DNA of 8,065 nucleotides from a bacterium (GTDB taxonomy: Bacteria; JAJVIF01; JAGGVT01), in contig JAGGVT010000161.1 in NCBI GenBank assembly GCA_021157815.1, forward strand, positions 1-8,065, written 5' to 3'. Made by a program: the position numbers and the translations under genes. The notes beneath the pieces were generated by a model. It had not been told where the DNA came from, ran no database searches, and worked only from the letters and a program-made list of their open reading frames with translations. Below, piece by piece: positions 1-6,187 of this stretch. The first letter of the stretch is position 1. The number at the start of each line of letters is the position of its first letter.

Positions 1-16
1 CTATTTCTATTTATAA

Positions 17-36
17 CACCATGCTTTAGCTTGGTG
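17..36. other. Short imperfect hairpin at the left edge
   Basis: CACCATGCT (17-25) is complementary to AGCTTGGTG (28-36) except at one position, so a stem can form around a very small loop. No T-run follows on either strand, so it is not a convincing intrinsic terminator. It lies beyond the octamer array, downstream of the minus-strand peptidase gene. The remaining bases 1-49 show nothing recognisable. Confidence 0.3.
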
Positions 37-49
37 CTTCCTAAAACTT

Positions 50-193
50 ACTAACCTGCTAACTTACTAACCTACTAACCTACTAACCTACTAACCTGCT
101 AACTTACTAACCTGCTAACCTGCTAACCTGCTAACTTACTAACCTGCTAACCTGCTAACTTGCTAACCTGCTAACTTGCTAACCTGCTAACTT
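50..193. repeat. Tandem array of 18 octamers, consensus RCTAACYT
   Basis: Eighteen contiguous 8-bp units with no insertion, deletion or off-consensus base. Only unit positions 1 (A/G) and 7 (C/T) vary. Three of the four possible forms occur: ACTAACCT (7 copies), GCTAACTT (6) and GCTAACCT (5); ACTAACTT never does. The last five units alternate GCTAACTT and GCTAACCT, giving a 16-bp higher-order period that suggests recent slippage. The array begins 6 bases beyond the stop codon of the M48 peptidase gene and lies in the 3' flank of its transcript. Because 8 is not a multiple of 3 and each unit contains TAA, all forward frames are closed; TTAG on the other strand closes those frames too. It is therefore non-coding. 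Its function is unknown. Confidence 0.95.
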
Positions 194-199
194 ACCCCC

Positions 200-1336
200 C
201 TAAATCCTCTGCTTTACCCGCTCTTCCCACAACAAACGCTGGATTTTTTTCAGCACGGTTGTCAAAAACTCATCCCTGCCGACGCCTGAATTTTCAATAT
301 CCAAATCATCAGGTTCATAAAATATCCGACCCTTTGCCTGCAGCCATGCACGATTATCATCACTAACCATCCTGAAACTGAAACGGTTCGCGCCGCTTCT
401 TATTATCTCATCAAGTGTGGTTGTAATTTTTTTCGCTCTGTATTCAAGCGATTCAGCATCGTGTCCGGCAATTGTAAAAATCAACTCATTGCCGAACTCG
501 ATATCAACCAGATTGACTCCATCCTCTTCACGCGCTTTAATCCCGCTGCAAAGCCAGGAGCGAATTACTGAATCTGGAACGTCATATCCCATTTCACGCA
601 ATATCTTCTTCTGCGAGTCAATTCGATCATGAGCGTACGGGTGAACCAGAAAGTAATTCTGGAAAAGATGCGGATTGCGTTTTTCCTCCTCCTTCATGAA
701 ACTGAAAAACTGAAGCATACCGATTGGATCATAACCGGCGCGCATCATCAGATGCAAACCGTACTGGTCCGCATCCTCCTCAGCTTTACGGCCATACGCC
801 TCAGCATGAGCCTGCGCGAACATTTTACCAGCCAATGCCGCCGCTGGTTCCCTTGACACTACCGCCAGAGCAATTCCGCCTATCATCCACGGAAGCGACT
901 CGCTTGCAATTTTCTTCGAATGTTTATGAAGCACGTGCGTAAGCTCATGCCCTACAACTCCCGCCAGCTGATCATCAGTTTTGGTCAGTTCAACAAGTCC
1001 GCGAAAGAAATACATATGGCCATCAGACATGGCAAACGCGTTGACCATGTCGTCATCCAGAACCTTGAATCTAAAATCCGCTATCTCATTCTCCTCATCG
1101 GAAAGAACATCCAGAATCCGCGCCGACACTCTTTCGAGCTTATCGTTTATTTCAGCATCCTCGCATAACCCGAAATGCTCCTCTATTTCACGAACTGCCT
1201 TTGAGACTTTTTCCTCTTTGGATGCGGTCGATTCATCAACCGGAGTCTTCTTCTCATCAGGCGCAGCTTGAACCTGCACGCAAAGCGCAAACGCAATCAG
1301 GATAAAAACAAATATGCCTGTCGAGCATGATTTCAT
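200..1336 (-). CDS. Secreted M48-family zinc metallopeptidase
   Basis: Predicted 378-residue exported metallopeptidase. The start chosen is the ATG at 1336. It puts a clean signal peptide at the N-terminus (MKSC, then a hydrophobic stretch, then VQA|AP near residue 24) and lies 7 bases after the stop of the preceding gene. An in-frame ATG at 1372 would overlap that gene and add 12 polar residues before the signal. The zinc site is visible: HELTH at residues 130-134 and the third-ligand motif EEDADQYG at 186-193 (Glu186 of ExxAD). HPYAHDRI at 232-239 matches the 'HP' motif that follows the catalytic core in periplasmic BepA/YfgC-like M48 proteins. No TPR repeats are apparent; the C-terminal ~110 residues are unassigned. 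Family knowledge suggests envelope protein quality control; the substrate is unknown. It is probably co-transcribed with the upstream DDPLV-type gene. Confidence 0.9.
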   Translation of the reverse strand: MKSCSTGIFVFILIAFALCVQVQAAPDEKKTPVDESTASKEEKVSKAVREIEEHFGLCEDAEINDKLERVSARILDVLSDEENEIADFRFKVLDDDMVNAFAMSDGHMYFFRGLVELTKTDDQLAGVVGHELTHVLHKHSKKIASESLPWMIGGIALAVVSREPAAALAGKMFAQAHAEAYGRKAEEDADQYGLHLMMRAGYDPIGMLQFFSFMKEEEKRNPHLFQNYFLVHPYAHDRIDSQKKILREMGYDVPDSVIRSWLCSGIKAREEDGVNLVDIEFGNELIFTIAGHDAESLEYRAKKITTTLDEIIRSGANRFSFRMVSDDNRAWLQAKGRIFYEPDDLDIENSGVGRDEFLTTVLKKIQRLLWEERVKQRI

Positions 1337-1343
1337 CGCAATC

Positions 1344-1763
1344 TCACATTCCGTGGCGAAGCGGATTCGCATCCCCGCCGTTAATCAGGATTTTCACATC
1401 CTTCCGCGCGACAAGGCTGACATCACTGCCGCCGGTCACAACAAACAGATGATTTTCAGAAACCTTACTGCCCCTTTTGTAACTCTTGCCGATTGTCAAA
1501 TCAATCACCACGTAATCACCCACTCCGCGAAGTTCAGCTTTGCCATCGACAAGAATAAACACCATCCCGGATTCAATCGGGAATTCCTCATTCTTCCTGA
1601 GCTGGATTTCACCGAGGCGGGATACGGCTTGAAGGTATGAAAGCGATACAAGAGGATCATCCGTTTCACCCGGCCCCGCGAATAGAGGCATGACAAATAC
1701 AACTGCGAGAATAATCACAATCACGGCGGTTAGTGGATATTTCCAGTTTGTTTTCATTTTCAC
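1344..1763 (-). CDS. Small membrane-anchored or secreted protein of the DDPLV type
   Basis: About 139 residues, function unknown. One hydrophobic segment (roughly residues 9-28, ending MPLFAG) is a signal peptide or N-terminal anchor. It is followed by DDPLVSLSYL (about 35-44) and a predicted beta-rich domain with 'ELRG', 'GKSYKRG' and 'SENHLFVV'. From memory, this order (DDPLV-x-SY, then a GxxFILxxGKA-like stretch, then a NHL motif before the end) resembles an uncharacterised exported family common in Clostridia; no function is established. The start is uncertain. I chose GTG at 1763 because GGAG (1776-1773) sits 9 bases upstream. In-frame ATGs at 1793, 1778 and 1757 are alternatives, and the 1793 ATG lacks a well-spaced ribosome binding site. 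It ends 7 bases before the M48 gene, suggesting co-expression and perhaps a shared envelope role. Confidence 0.75.
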   Translation of the reverse strand: MKMKTNWKYPLTAVIVIILAVVFVMPLFAGPGETDDPLVSLSYLQAVSRLGEIQLRKNEEFPIESGMVFILVDGKAELRGVGDYVVIDLTIGKSYKRGSKVSENHLFVVTGGSDVSLVARKDVKILINGGDANPLRHGM

Positions 1764-1770
1764 CAATTGA

Positions 1771-1776
1771 CTCTCC
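1771..1776 (-). promoter_or_regulatory. Ribosome binding site GGAGAG deciding a GTG or TTG start
   Basis: On the minus strand GGAGAG reads 1776-1771. GGAG is 9 bases before GTG (1763), 6 bases before TTG (1766) and 15 before ATG (1757). The spacing favours GTG or TTG initiation for the DDPLV-type gene over the three in-frame ATGs. The signal peptide is intact with any of these starts. Confidence 0.5.
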
Positions 1777-1818
1777 ATACTGAGTTTAATCATAATTAAT
1801 AATCATAACACTCCAAGC

Positions 1819-1841
1819 TAATTTGTACCGGGTACGAATTA
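1819..1841. promoter_or_regulatory. 23-bp palindrome, candidate operator
   Basis: The two arms of 11 bases around the central G (1830) are complementary at 10 of 11 positions; the core is GTACCGGGTAC with AATT flanks. It lies in the gap between the ylmH-like stop (1848) and the DDPLV-type gene. A TATGAT that could act as a minus-strand -10 lies at 1807-1802, which would put the palindrome centre near -35. There is no T-run after it and the loop is one base, so an intrinsic terminator is unlikely. A dimeric regulator site is the best guess. No regulator is identified. Confidence 0.5.
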
Positions 1842-1847
1842 AATACA

Positions 1848-2576
1848 TCAATCCAAAACATCCACCCTAACCCTCGCCCGACCTTTCTTCGTTACAGCAC
1901 CAATTTCAACCAGACGAAAACGCGGAAATCCCCTCAGCGATATCACACTGCCCTCGTTTATTTCCCTTGAGCCTTTATTAATAAACCTGTAATCAACCAT
2001 CGCGCCGCCATTTGCAATCAACCCCTTCAGTTTTCCCCGCGACGGCTTAAACGCAATCGAGCAGATTGAATCCAGCCTGACCGATGCTGTCGTTCCGCTT
2101 ATTTCCGGCTGCGATTTTCTAACTGCGTCCGATGGCAAATCGACATCGTGAACCAATTCAGCATCGCTGAATTCAATATCGCTGGCACTCTTGTCAATCG
2201 CAGCAAACCACGAATCATCACCCTGCATGATATCGCCTATCAATTCAGCATTTATCCCCTGATTATAAAACGCATTCAATACACTTTTTCGATTGTGATA
2301 TACAATACGGCTTTGAGGCTTGAATTCAACTATCTCGATTCTGAACATCGACCGCTTTATTTTACGAGTTGAACCAACAACCCGCTTTCTAAAAGCATTT
2401 TCAATTCCGCCCCATTCATCAACGTTTAAATCAGTATCAAGCGCAACATGTCTGATAAGGCTTATCTCCCACGGGAAAAGAAAATCGCTCAGGAGTGCTT
2501 TTCCCTTTAAGCCATCAATCCGGCTTTTTATCCTGCTGATAAACGCCGCATCCTCTGGAAATAAACTCTCTCTCAA
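1848..2576 (-). CDS. ylmH: YlmH-like S4-domain RNA-binding protein
   Basis: Predicted 242-residue cytoplasmic RNA-binding protein. The C-terminal S4 domain (about 165-235) shows the usual order: SVRLDS, then a basic helix (KPSRGKLKGLIANGG), then INEGSVISLRGFPRFRL and a VTKKGRARV tail, matching the end of Bacillus YlmH. The middle domain carries NRKSVLNAF and NAELIGDI, also YlmH-like. In B. subtilis YlmH (RqcP2) acts with stalled large ribosomal subunits in quality control; that role here is inferred from family. Start: TTG at 2576 overlaps the rarA stop (TTGA), has AAGGA 9 bases upstream, and leaves an N-terminus (LRESLFPEDAAF) matching the family. An ATG at 2636 would prolong the overlap with rarA to 64 bases and add 20 unconserved-looking residues. 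It is likely translationally coupled to rarA. Confidence 0.8.
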   Translation of the reverse strand: MRESLFPEDAAFISRIKSRIDGLKGKALLSDFLFPWEISLIRHVALDTDLNVDEWGGIENAFRKRVVGSTRKIKRSMFRIEIVEFKPQSRIVYHNRKSVLNAFYNQGINAELIGDIMQGDDSWFAAIDKSASDIEFSDAELVHDVDLPSDAVRKSQPEISGTTASVRLDSICSIAFKPSRGKLKGLIANGGAMVDYRFINKGSREINEGSVISLRGFPRFRLVEIGAVTKKGRARVRVDVLD

Positions 2577-3952
2577 CTTTCTCGTTCCTTTTTCTGTTTC
2601 CTTTTCTCCAGCGACGCTTTCAACGCATCCATCCATTCACGGATAACCCTCTCTTCGCCCCATGGCCTGGGTTTGTAATACTTGCGGCCTTTCATTTCCT
2701 CTGGCATGTATGTTTCCTCGACATACCCAAGCGGGAAATTATGCGGATACTGATACCCCTTCGAAAAACCGTATTCATCTTTCATTTGTTTGACCGGAGC
2801 GTTTCTCAGATGAAGCGGAATCGGCGGATTCACACCCTCGCGAACATCCTTGCGCGCGGCGTTAATCGCATTATAGCTGGCGTTCGATTTAGGGCTGACT
2901 GAGACATAAATAACCGCCTGCGCCAGAGGCAAAGCAGCTTCCGGCATTCCGACAAACTCGACAGCTTCACGCGCGGCATTAGCGACAACTAACGCCATCG
3001 GATTCGCATTGCCGACATCCTCCGCAGCCTGAATTACAATTCTACGCGCGATAAATTTCGGGTCCTCTCCGGCTTCAAGCATACGTGCAAGATAATAAAT
3101 CGCGGCGTCAGGATCAGACCCTCTCATGCTCTTTATAAACGCGCTGATTGTATCGTAATGATCATCCCCGCCCTCATCGTACTTCAAGGAACGAGTCATG
3201 AGCGCGTTTTGCGCATCCTCAAGCGATATTTCAACTGTTCCCTTATCCGATTTCTCACAATTCAAGGATGCCGCGACCTCAATCGAATTGATTACAAACC
3301 GGGCATCGCCACCCGCCGTGTCTATAAAAAACCGCCTGACACTGTCATCCAGATTGAGTTTGGTTCCATCCTTTTTCTGAATTTCAGCAATCGCGCGATC
3401 AAGGATTTTACCCATCTCCTCATCGTTCAACATCTCAAGGCGATACACTTTCAACCTGGACAGAAGCGGAGCATTGATTGAAAAGTACGGATTCTCCGTT
3501 GTCGCCCCGATGAGAATAATCACACCAGCTTCAACATGCGGCAGAAAAGCATCCTGCTGCGCCTTGTTGAAACGGTGAAGTTCATCGATGAAAAGAATCG
3601 TCCGACCCATCCCCATCTCAAGATTCGCTTTCGAAACTTTGATAATCTCCCTGACTTCCTTCACACCGCTGGTAACCGCGCTGAATTCGACCATCCTTGT
3701 TCCAGTCAGTTTCGCGATTATCCTCACAAGCGTGGTTTTGCCGCATCCCGGAGGCCCCCAGAGAATAAGAGAATAAACCTCCTTTGTTTCAATCATCCTG
3801 CGAATCACACCCCTGTCGCCAATCAGATGTTTCTGTCCGGCGAAATCATCCAGATTATCAGGGCGAATTTTCGCGGCGAGAGGTTCCGCGGCTTTTACAG
3901 TGTCACTTCGTTTTTCTTCAGGCACAGGATTATTTTCAAAAAGAGAACTCAT
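2573..3952 (-). CDS. rarA: Replication-associated recombination protein A (RarA/MgsA), AAA+ ATPase
   Basis: A 459-residue homologue of E. coli RarA (MgsA) and eukaryotic WRNIP1, a clamp-loader-like AAA+ ATPase that acts at stalled replication forks and single-strand gaps. Visible motifs: the family N-terminus (MSSLFENN, then EPLAAKIRP), Walker A GPPGCGKTT at 66-74, Walker B ILFIDELHRF with Asp-Glu 123-124, sensor-1 GATTENP at 149-155, and LLSR with a likely arginine finger at 166. The C-terminal tetramerisation half has DPDAAIYYLARML (~280-292), PIPLHLRNAP (~377-386) and GYQYPHNFPLGYVEE (~399-413). Length is normal with a slightly extended basic tail. I chose ATG 3952. The frame opens at a TTG at 3979, but that adds unfamiliar residues and would start upstream of the best -10. 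It is the first gene of the minus-strand group, overlapping the ylmH-like start. Confidence 0.95.
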   Translation of the reverse strand: MSSLFENNPVPEEKRSDTVKAAEPLAAKIRPDNLDDFAGQKHLIGDRGVIRRMIETKEVYSLILWGPPGCGKTTLVRIIAKLTGTRMVEFSAVTSGVKEVREIIKVSKANLEMGMGRTILFIDELHRFNKAQQDAFLPHVEAGVIILIGATTENPYFSINAPLLSRLKVYRLEMLNDEEMGKILDRAIAEIQKKDGTKLNLDDSVRRFFIDTAGGDARFVINSIEVAASLNCEKSDKGTVEISLEDAQNALMTRSLKYDEGGDDHYDTISAFIKSMRGSDPDAAIYYLARMLEAGEDPKFIARRIVIQAAEDVGNANPMALVVANAAREAVEFVGMPEAALPLAQAVIYVSVSPKSNASYNAINAARKDVREGVNPPIPLHLRNAPVKQMKDEYGFSKGYQYPHNFPLGYVEETYMPEEMKGRKYYKPRPWGEERVIREWMDALKASLEKRKQKKERES

Positions 3953-3965
3953 AAATTCAGGATGA

Positions 3966-3971
3966 ATTATA
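3966..3971 (-). promoter_or_regulatory. Candidate rarA -10 element (TATAAT)
   Basis: A perfect TATAAT reads on the minus strand at 3971-3966, 13 bases before the rarA ATG. Upstream matches to TTGACA are poor (TCAACA at 16 bp spacing matches 4 of 6). Transcription would start about 6 bases before the ATG, giving an almost leaderless mRNA, which fits the lack of a Shine-Dalgarno sequence before that ATG. Confidence 0.45.
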
Positions 3972-4010
3972 GCAGACAATATGGGTCTGTTGAAAAGGTC
4001 GATTTTACCC

Positions 4011-4129
4011 TAACCCGACCATGCCGTCCCGAATAAAATCAACAATTACCTATTTAGCCGCCTCTCCGGCATGCCTGATTTGCATTATAGAAAATTGTTA
4101 GCTGTGCACGGGATGGCATGACCGGGCTA
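4011..4129. repeat. Imperfect inverted repeat, 21-base arms about 119 bp across
   Basis: The reverse complement of 4011-4031 matches 4109-4129 at 17 of 21 positions, and all four differences are transitions. The best-kept part is CGGGATGGCATG (4109-4120) against CGGGACGGCATG from the left arm. The 77 bases between the arms have no open reading frame of note. The layout is like a small non-autonomous element or the remains of two inserted copies of a dispersed repeat. No target duplication was recognised. Confidence 0.5.
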
Positions 4130-4179
4130 CGAATTACTGTCATCGTGCCTAACACCAAATTCTACAATGCCGCATAGGC

Positions 4180-4222
4180 ATTCCCTATAAAATCCAATCG
4201 CGCTAAAAGTATTCCCTATAAA
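4180..4222 (+). repeat. Two 12-bp direct repeats 31 bp apart upstream of the lipoprotein promoter
   Basis: ATTCCCTATAAA occurs at 4180-4191 and again at 4211-4222. The 31-bp offset is about three helical turns, so both sites would lie on the same face of the DNA. The second copy ends 6 bases before the -35 hexamer of the lipoprotein promoter, where an activator would bind. Role inferred; the binding protein is unknown. Confidence 0.5.
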
Positions 4223-4228
4223 TACGCA

Positions 4229-4257
4229 TTGAAACGTGATAGAATACACTATATAGT
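4229..4257 (+). promoter_or_regulatory. Sigma-70-type promoter for the lipoprotein gene
   Basis: TTGAAA (4229-4234) and TATAGT (4252-4257) are separated by 17 bases, each matching the consensus at 5 of 6 positions. Expected start of transcription is near 4264, giving a leader of about 46 bases. A ribosome binding site (GAGG at 4299-4302, inside TTGAGGTT) lies 7 bases before the ATG. The same TTGAGGTT precedes the M50 protease gene. Confidence 0.7.
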
Positions 4258-4309
4258 AGTTAGCAAAACCGTAAAATATTAATCATTCCAATATAATTGA
4301 GGTTGGCTT

Positions 4310-6082
4310 ATGATACGCATTATCTCAATTCTAATTCTTCTGGCAGGATTACTTGTGTTTTTGGGATGCTCCGCAAATGGTGCATCGCCAGTGCTGCCAG
4401 CCGATGATAATTCATCGAACTCGCAGAACGGATCGCTTCTTGGCATCTACACCATGACGTTCGATATCGAAAACATGAGCGTGTCAGTGGCGCCGAATCG
4501 CGAATCAGGTGCGCATTTCAATGTTACATCATACCTTCCCGCACCGGGGATTCATCTGAATTCCTTTGACCCGGGCACAATGACAGCGGATGTTGACGTG
4601 ACCATCTCAAACACATTCGATCTGGATGGCCATGACCTTCGTCTCATTATTTTCACGGACGCAGTAGGGCATAAACTGGTAAATTTCGACAGCTGGACAG
4701 GCTTTTTCGATATCGCCGGCGGACTGCCAATCAACCCGTTTAAGGCGTATCGAACAAGTGACCCGAACAGAATGTTCCCGGGGAAATCGGATGATGTCCG
4801 GAATCTTCAGATTTATCTTCCCGGCGGAAATCCGAATGTAACGTTCGCGATTGAAGCGTCGTACCCATCAAACTGCGAGGAGCCGTACGAGATTAACAAT
4901 TTTAACCAGGGCGTGCTTTATGACACGGTCGGCGCAATCGCGAATGTAACTGTGGATATATATGACTGGCAATCCGATGTATTTGGTGCTTTTTTGTACT
5001 GCCCTGCATTGACAGGCGGACCGATTGCTGTCCTTACACAGGTAAACGCAACCGAATGGGAGTATAATTTTGCGAACACAACGGGAGCGGCTGAGGGAAA
5101 TTACACCGGCTACGTTTTCGCGGAATCCTCCGATGTAAGGCTCTACACAGAGGTTGTTATCGAGGTTACGCATCAGACATCCGGCGTTGACCCGGTAGGC
5201 GATCTGGTTGTGGTTGCGATAAACCGCGGTGATTCGGGAGTGGATGCCGAACAGATTTCTTCCGTCGATTTCGATTGGGAGGACTCAAACGGCGCAGTTG
5301 AGTACGCGTTCGAACGTGCGGATGGCTACACGGGAACCGGCTGGACAGTCGATGGCGTAACCAGACAAAGCGATTACAATTTCATCCCGACCGGATATGA
5401 TCTCGATGACGATATCCGATTCAGGGTTATCGCTCGCGCGGTTGCCGGCGGAGACCCGCTGACAGATGCAGACCCGTCCGAAGAGGTTTTCATTCTCTTC
5501 ATGAGCAACATGGGCGACATGGGCGGCAGTTATGAAAACAGCTGGACTTTCACCAGAAAAGATCCGACAGACGGAATCTATTTAACTCGATGGTATTGGA
5601 ATGTCGATGAGTGGGGCGAGTGCGGAATCGGATTCTACGGCAATAACAGCATCGCAAAGGATACAAACACATGGGCTATCGCGTACACTCAATACGAAGT
5701 TCCCGATCTCGACGGCATGAGCGAAGCCTGGTTTGACGGCTACATCTCACCCGGCGCTAATTGGGACCCCGCGACGCTCGGATTCTGCATGGGTACGATT
5801 TCCGAAACTCCAACACCCGGACAAACCTGCCCGGATTTCGAGCCGGCGACTGAAATCCTCGGGCCGCAATATTTCGCATACAATAATCCGAACTGCGGTG
5901 GAATCAACGACCAGTTTGGTGAGACCAATCAGGATGCATGGCGGCTTACACCGGACTTCGATCCAGTTCACGTATGGCGTCATGTGGGATATTATCTAAA
6001 TGACTTGCTTGATCCTGACAGGGATTATATCGCGCTCGGATATGCAAACGGCAACATACCGTTAACGCCGGGCACCACGTGA
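4310..6082 (+). CDS. Large secreted multidomain lipoprotein of unknown function, possibly cut short by a late TGA
   Basis: A 590-residue predicted lipoprotein. The signal peptide ends in a lipobox, VFLGC, with Cys20 as the lipidated residue, followed by a low-complexity Ser/Asn/Asp linker. Regions in order: a beta-rich module (about 40-190) ending PSNCEEPYEI; a second beta-sandwich-like module (about 200-290) with VTVDIYDWQSDV; a fibronectin-III-like module (about 294-397); and a C-terminal module (about 400-590) rich in Trp, Tyr, Gly and Asp. Six further cysteines (189, 231, 438, 493, 507, 529) could form disulfides. No catalytic motif was recognised; a structural or binding surface role is likely but unproven. 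It has its own promoter, a good ribosome binding site and a terminator, so it is monocistronic. The stop is odd: past TGA (6080-6082) the frame runs GRTTGVTDAWAFVVH to TAA at 6128-6130, which looks like a natural last beta strand. Confidence 0.85.
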   Translation: MIRIISILILLAGLLVFLGCSANGASPVLPADDNSSNSQNGSLLGIYTMTFDIENMSVSVAPNRESGAHFNVTSYLPAPGIHLNSFDPGTMTADVDVTISNTFDLDGHDLRLIIFTDAVGHKLVNFDSWTGFFDIAGGLPINPFKAYRTSDPNRMFPGKSDDVRNLQIYLPGGNPNVTFAIEASYPSNCEEPYEINNFNQGVLYDTVGAIANVTVDIYDWQSDVFGAFLYCPALTGGPIAVLTQVNATEWEYNFANTTGAAEGNYTGYVFAESSDVRLYTEVVIEVTHQTSGVDPVGDLVVVAINRGDSGVDAEQISSVDFDWEDSNGAVEYAFERADGYTGTGWTVDGVTRQSDYNFIPTGYDLDDDIRFRVIARAVAGGDPLTDADPSEEVFILFMSNMGDMGGSYENSWTFTRKDPTDGIYLTRWYWNVDEWGECGIGFYGNNSIAKDTNTWAIAYTQYEVPDLDGMSEAWFDGYISPGANWDPATLGFCMGTISETPTPGQTCPDFEPATEILGPQYFAYNNPNCGGINDQFGETNQDAWRLTPDFDPVHVWRHVGYYLNDLLDPDRDYIALGYANGNIPLTPGTT

Positions 6083-6130
6083 GGCCGTACAACCGGAGTA
6101 ACCGATGCCTGGGCGTTTGTGGTTCACTAA
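6083..6130 (+). other. In-frame coding-like extension after the lipoprotein TGA
   Basis: Fifteen codons reading GRTTGVTDAWAFVVH, then TAA. The hydrophobic, Trp-containing end resembles a closing strand of the preceding module (which ends RDYIALGYANGN...). TGA works as a normal stop elsewhere in the window, so a recoded genome is excluded. A nonsense change, a sequencing error or readthrough are the options. No clear bacterial SECIS hairpin was seen. Confidence 0.55.
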
Positions 6131-6145
6131 CACACCAGACATCAA

Positions 6146-6167
6146 GACCGGCAAGGCCTTGCCGGTC
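6146..6167. repeat. Perfect 22-bp palindrome
   Basis: GACCGGCAAGG is followed at once by its exact reverse complement, with no loop bases. It lies between the lipoprotein stop and its terminator. As RNA it would fold into a strong GC-rich hairpin. No T-run follows directly (GAAAGTATAG), so the real terminator is the next hairpin. It may be a dispersed palindromic repeat, a protein site or an mRNA 3'-end stabiliser. Confidence 0.85.
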
Positions 6168-6187
6168 GAAAGTATAGAAAATTCAAC

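Larger units (their letters stand above)
3953..4309. other. Divergent intergenic region without a gene
   Basis: 357 bases between rarA (leftward) and the lipoprotein gene (rightward). No convincing open reading frame, tRNA or ncRNA was seen. Contents from left to right: the rarA -10 (3966-3971), the two inverted-repeat arms (4011-4031, 4109-4129), the two ATTCCCTATAAA boxes (4180, 4211), the rightward promoter (4229-4257) and its leader with ribosome binding site. The region is AT-rich near the promoter. Confidence 0.7.

Noticed and set aside
50-193. CRISPR array or telomere-like repeat
   Set aside because: The units are contiguous with no spacers, so not CRISPR. The period is 8 and not the CCCTAA hexamer, and it lies internally in bacterial sequence, so not telomeric.
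1819-1841. Intrinsic terminator between the ylmH-like and DDPLV-type genes
   Set aside because: The palindrome has a one-base loop and AT arms and is not followed by a T-run on either strand.
3536-4036. 166-codon open frame on the plus strand opposite rarA
   Set aside because: It lies almost wholly antisense to a gene with complete AAA+ motifs, has no family-like residues and no ribosome binding site.
6080-6125. Selenocysteine at the lipoprotein TGA
   Set aside because: No clear SECIS-type hairpin directly follows the TGA, and a secreted structural lipoprotein with no redox motif is an unlikely selenoprotein.
4310-6130. Genome-wide reassignment of TGA to Gly, Trp or Cys
   Set aside because: TGA ends the DDPLV, ylmH-like, rarA and HD-GYP genes at positions that fit family ends or start of the next gene, and Trp is encoded by TGG.
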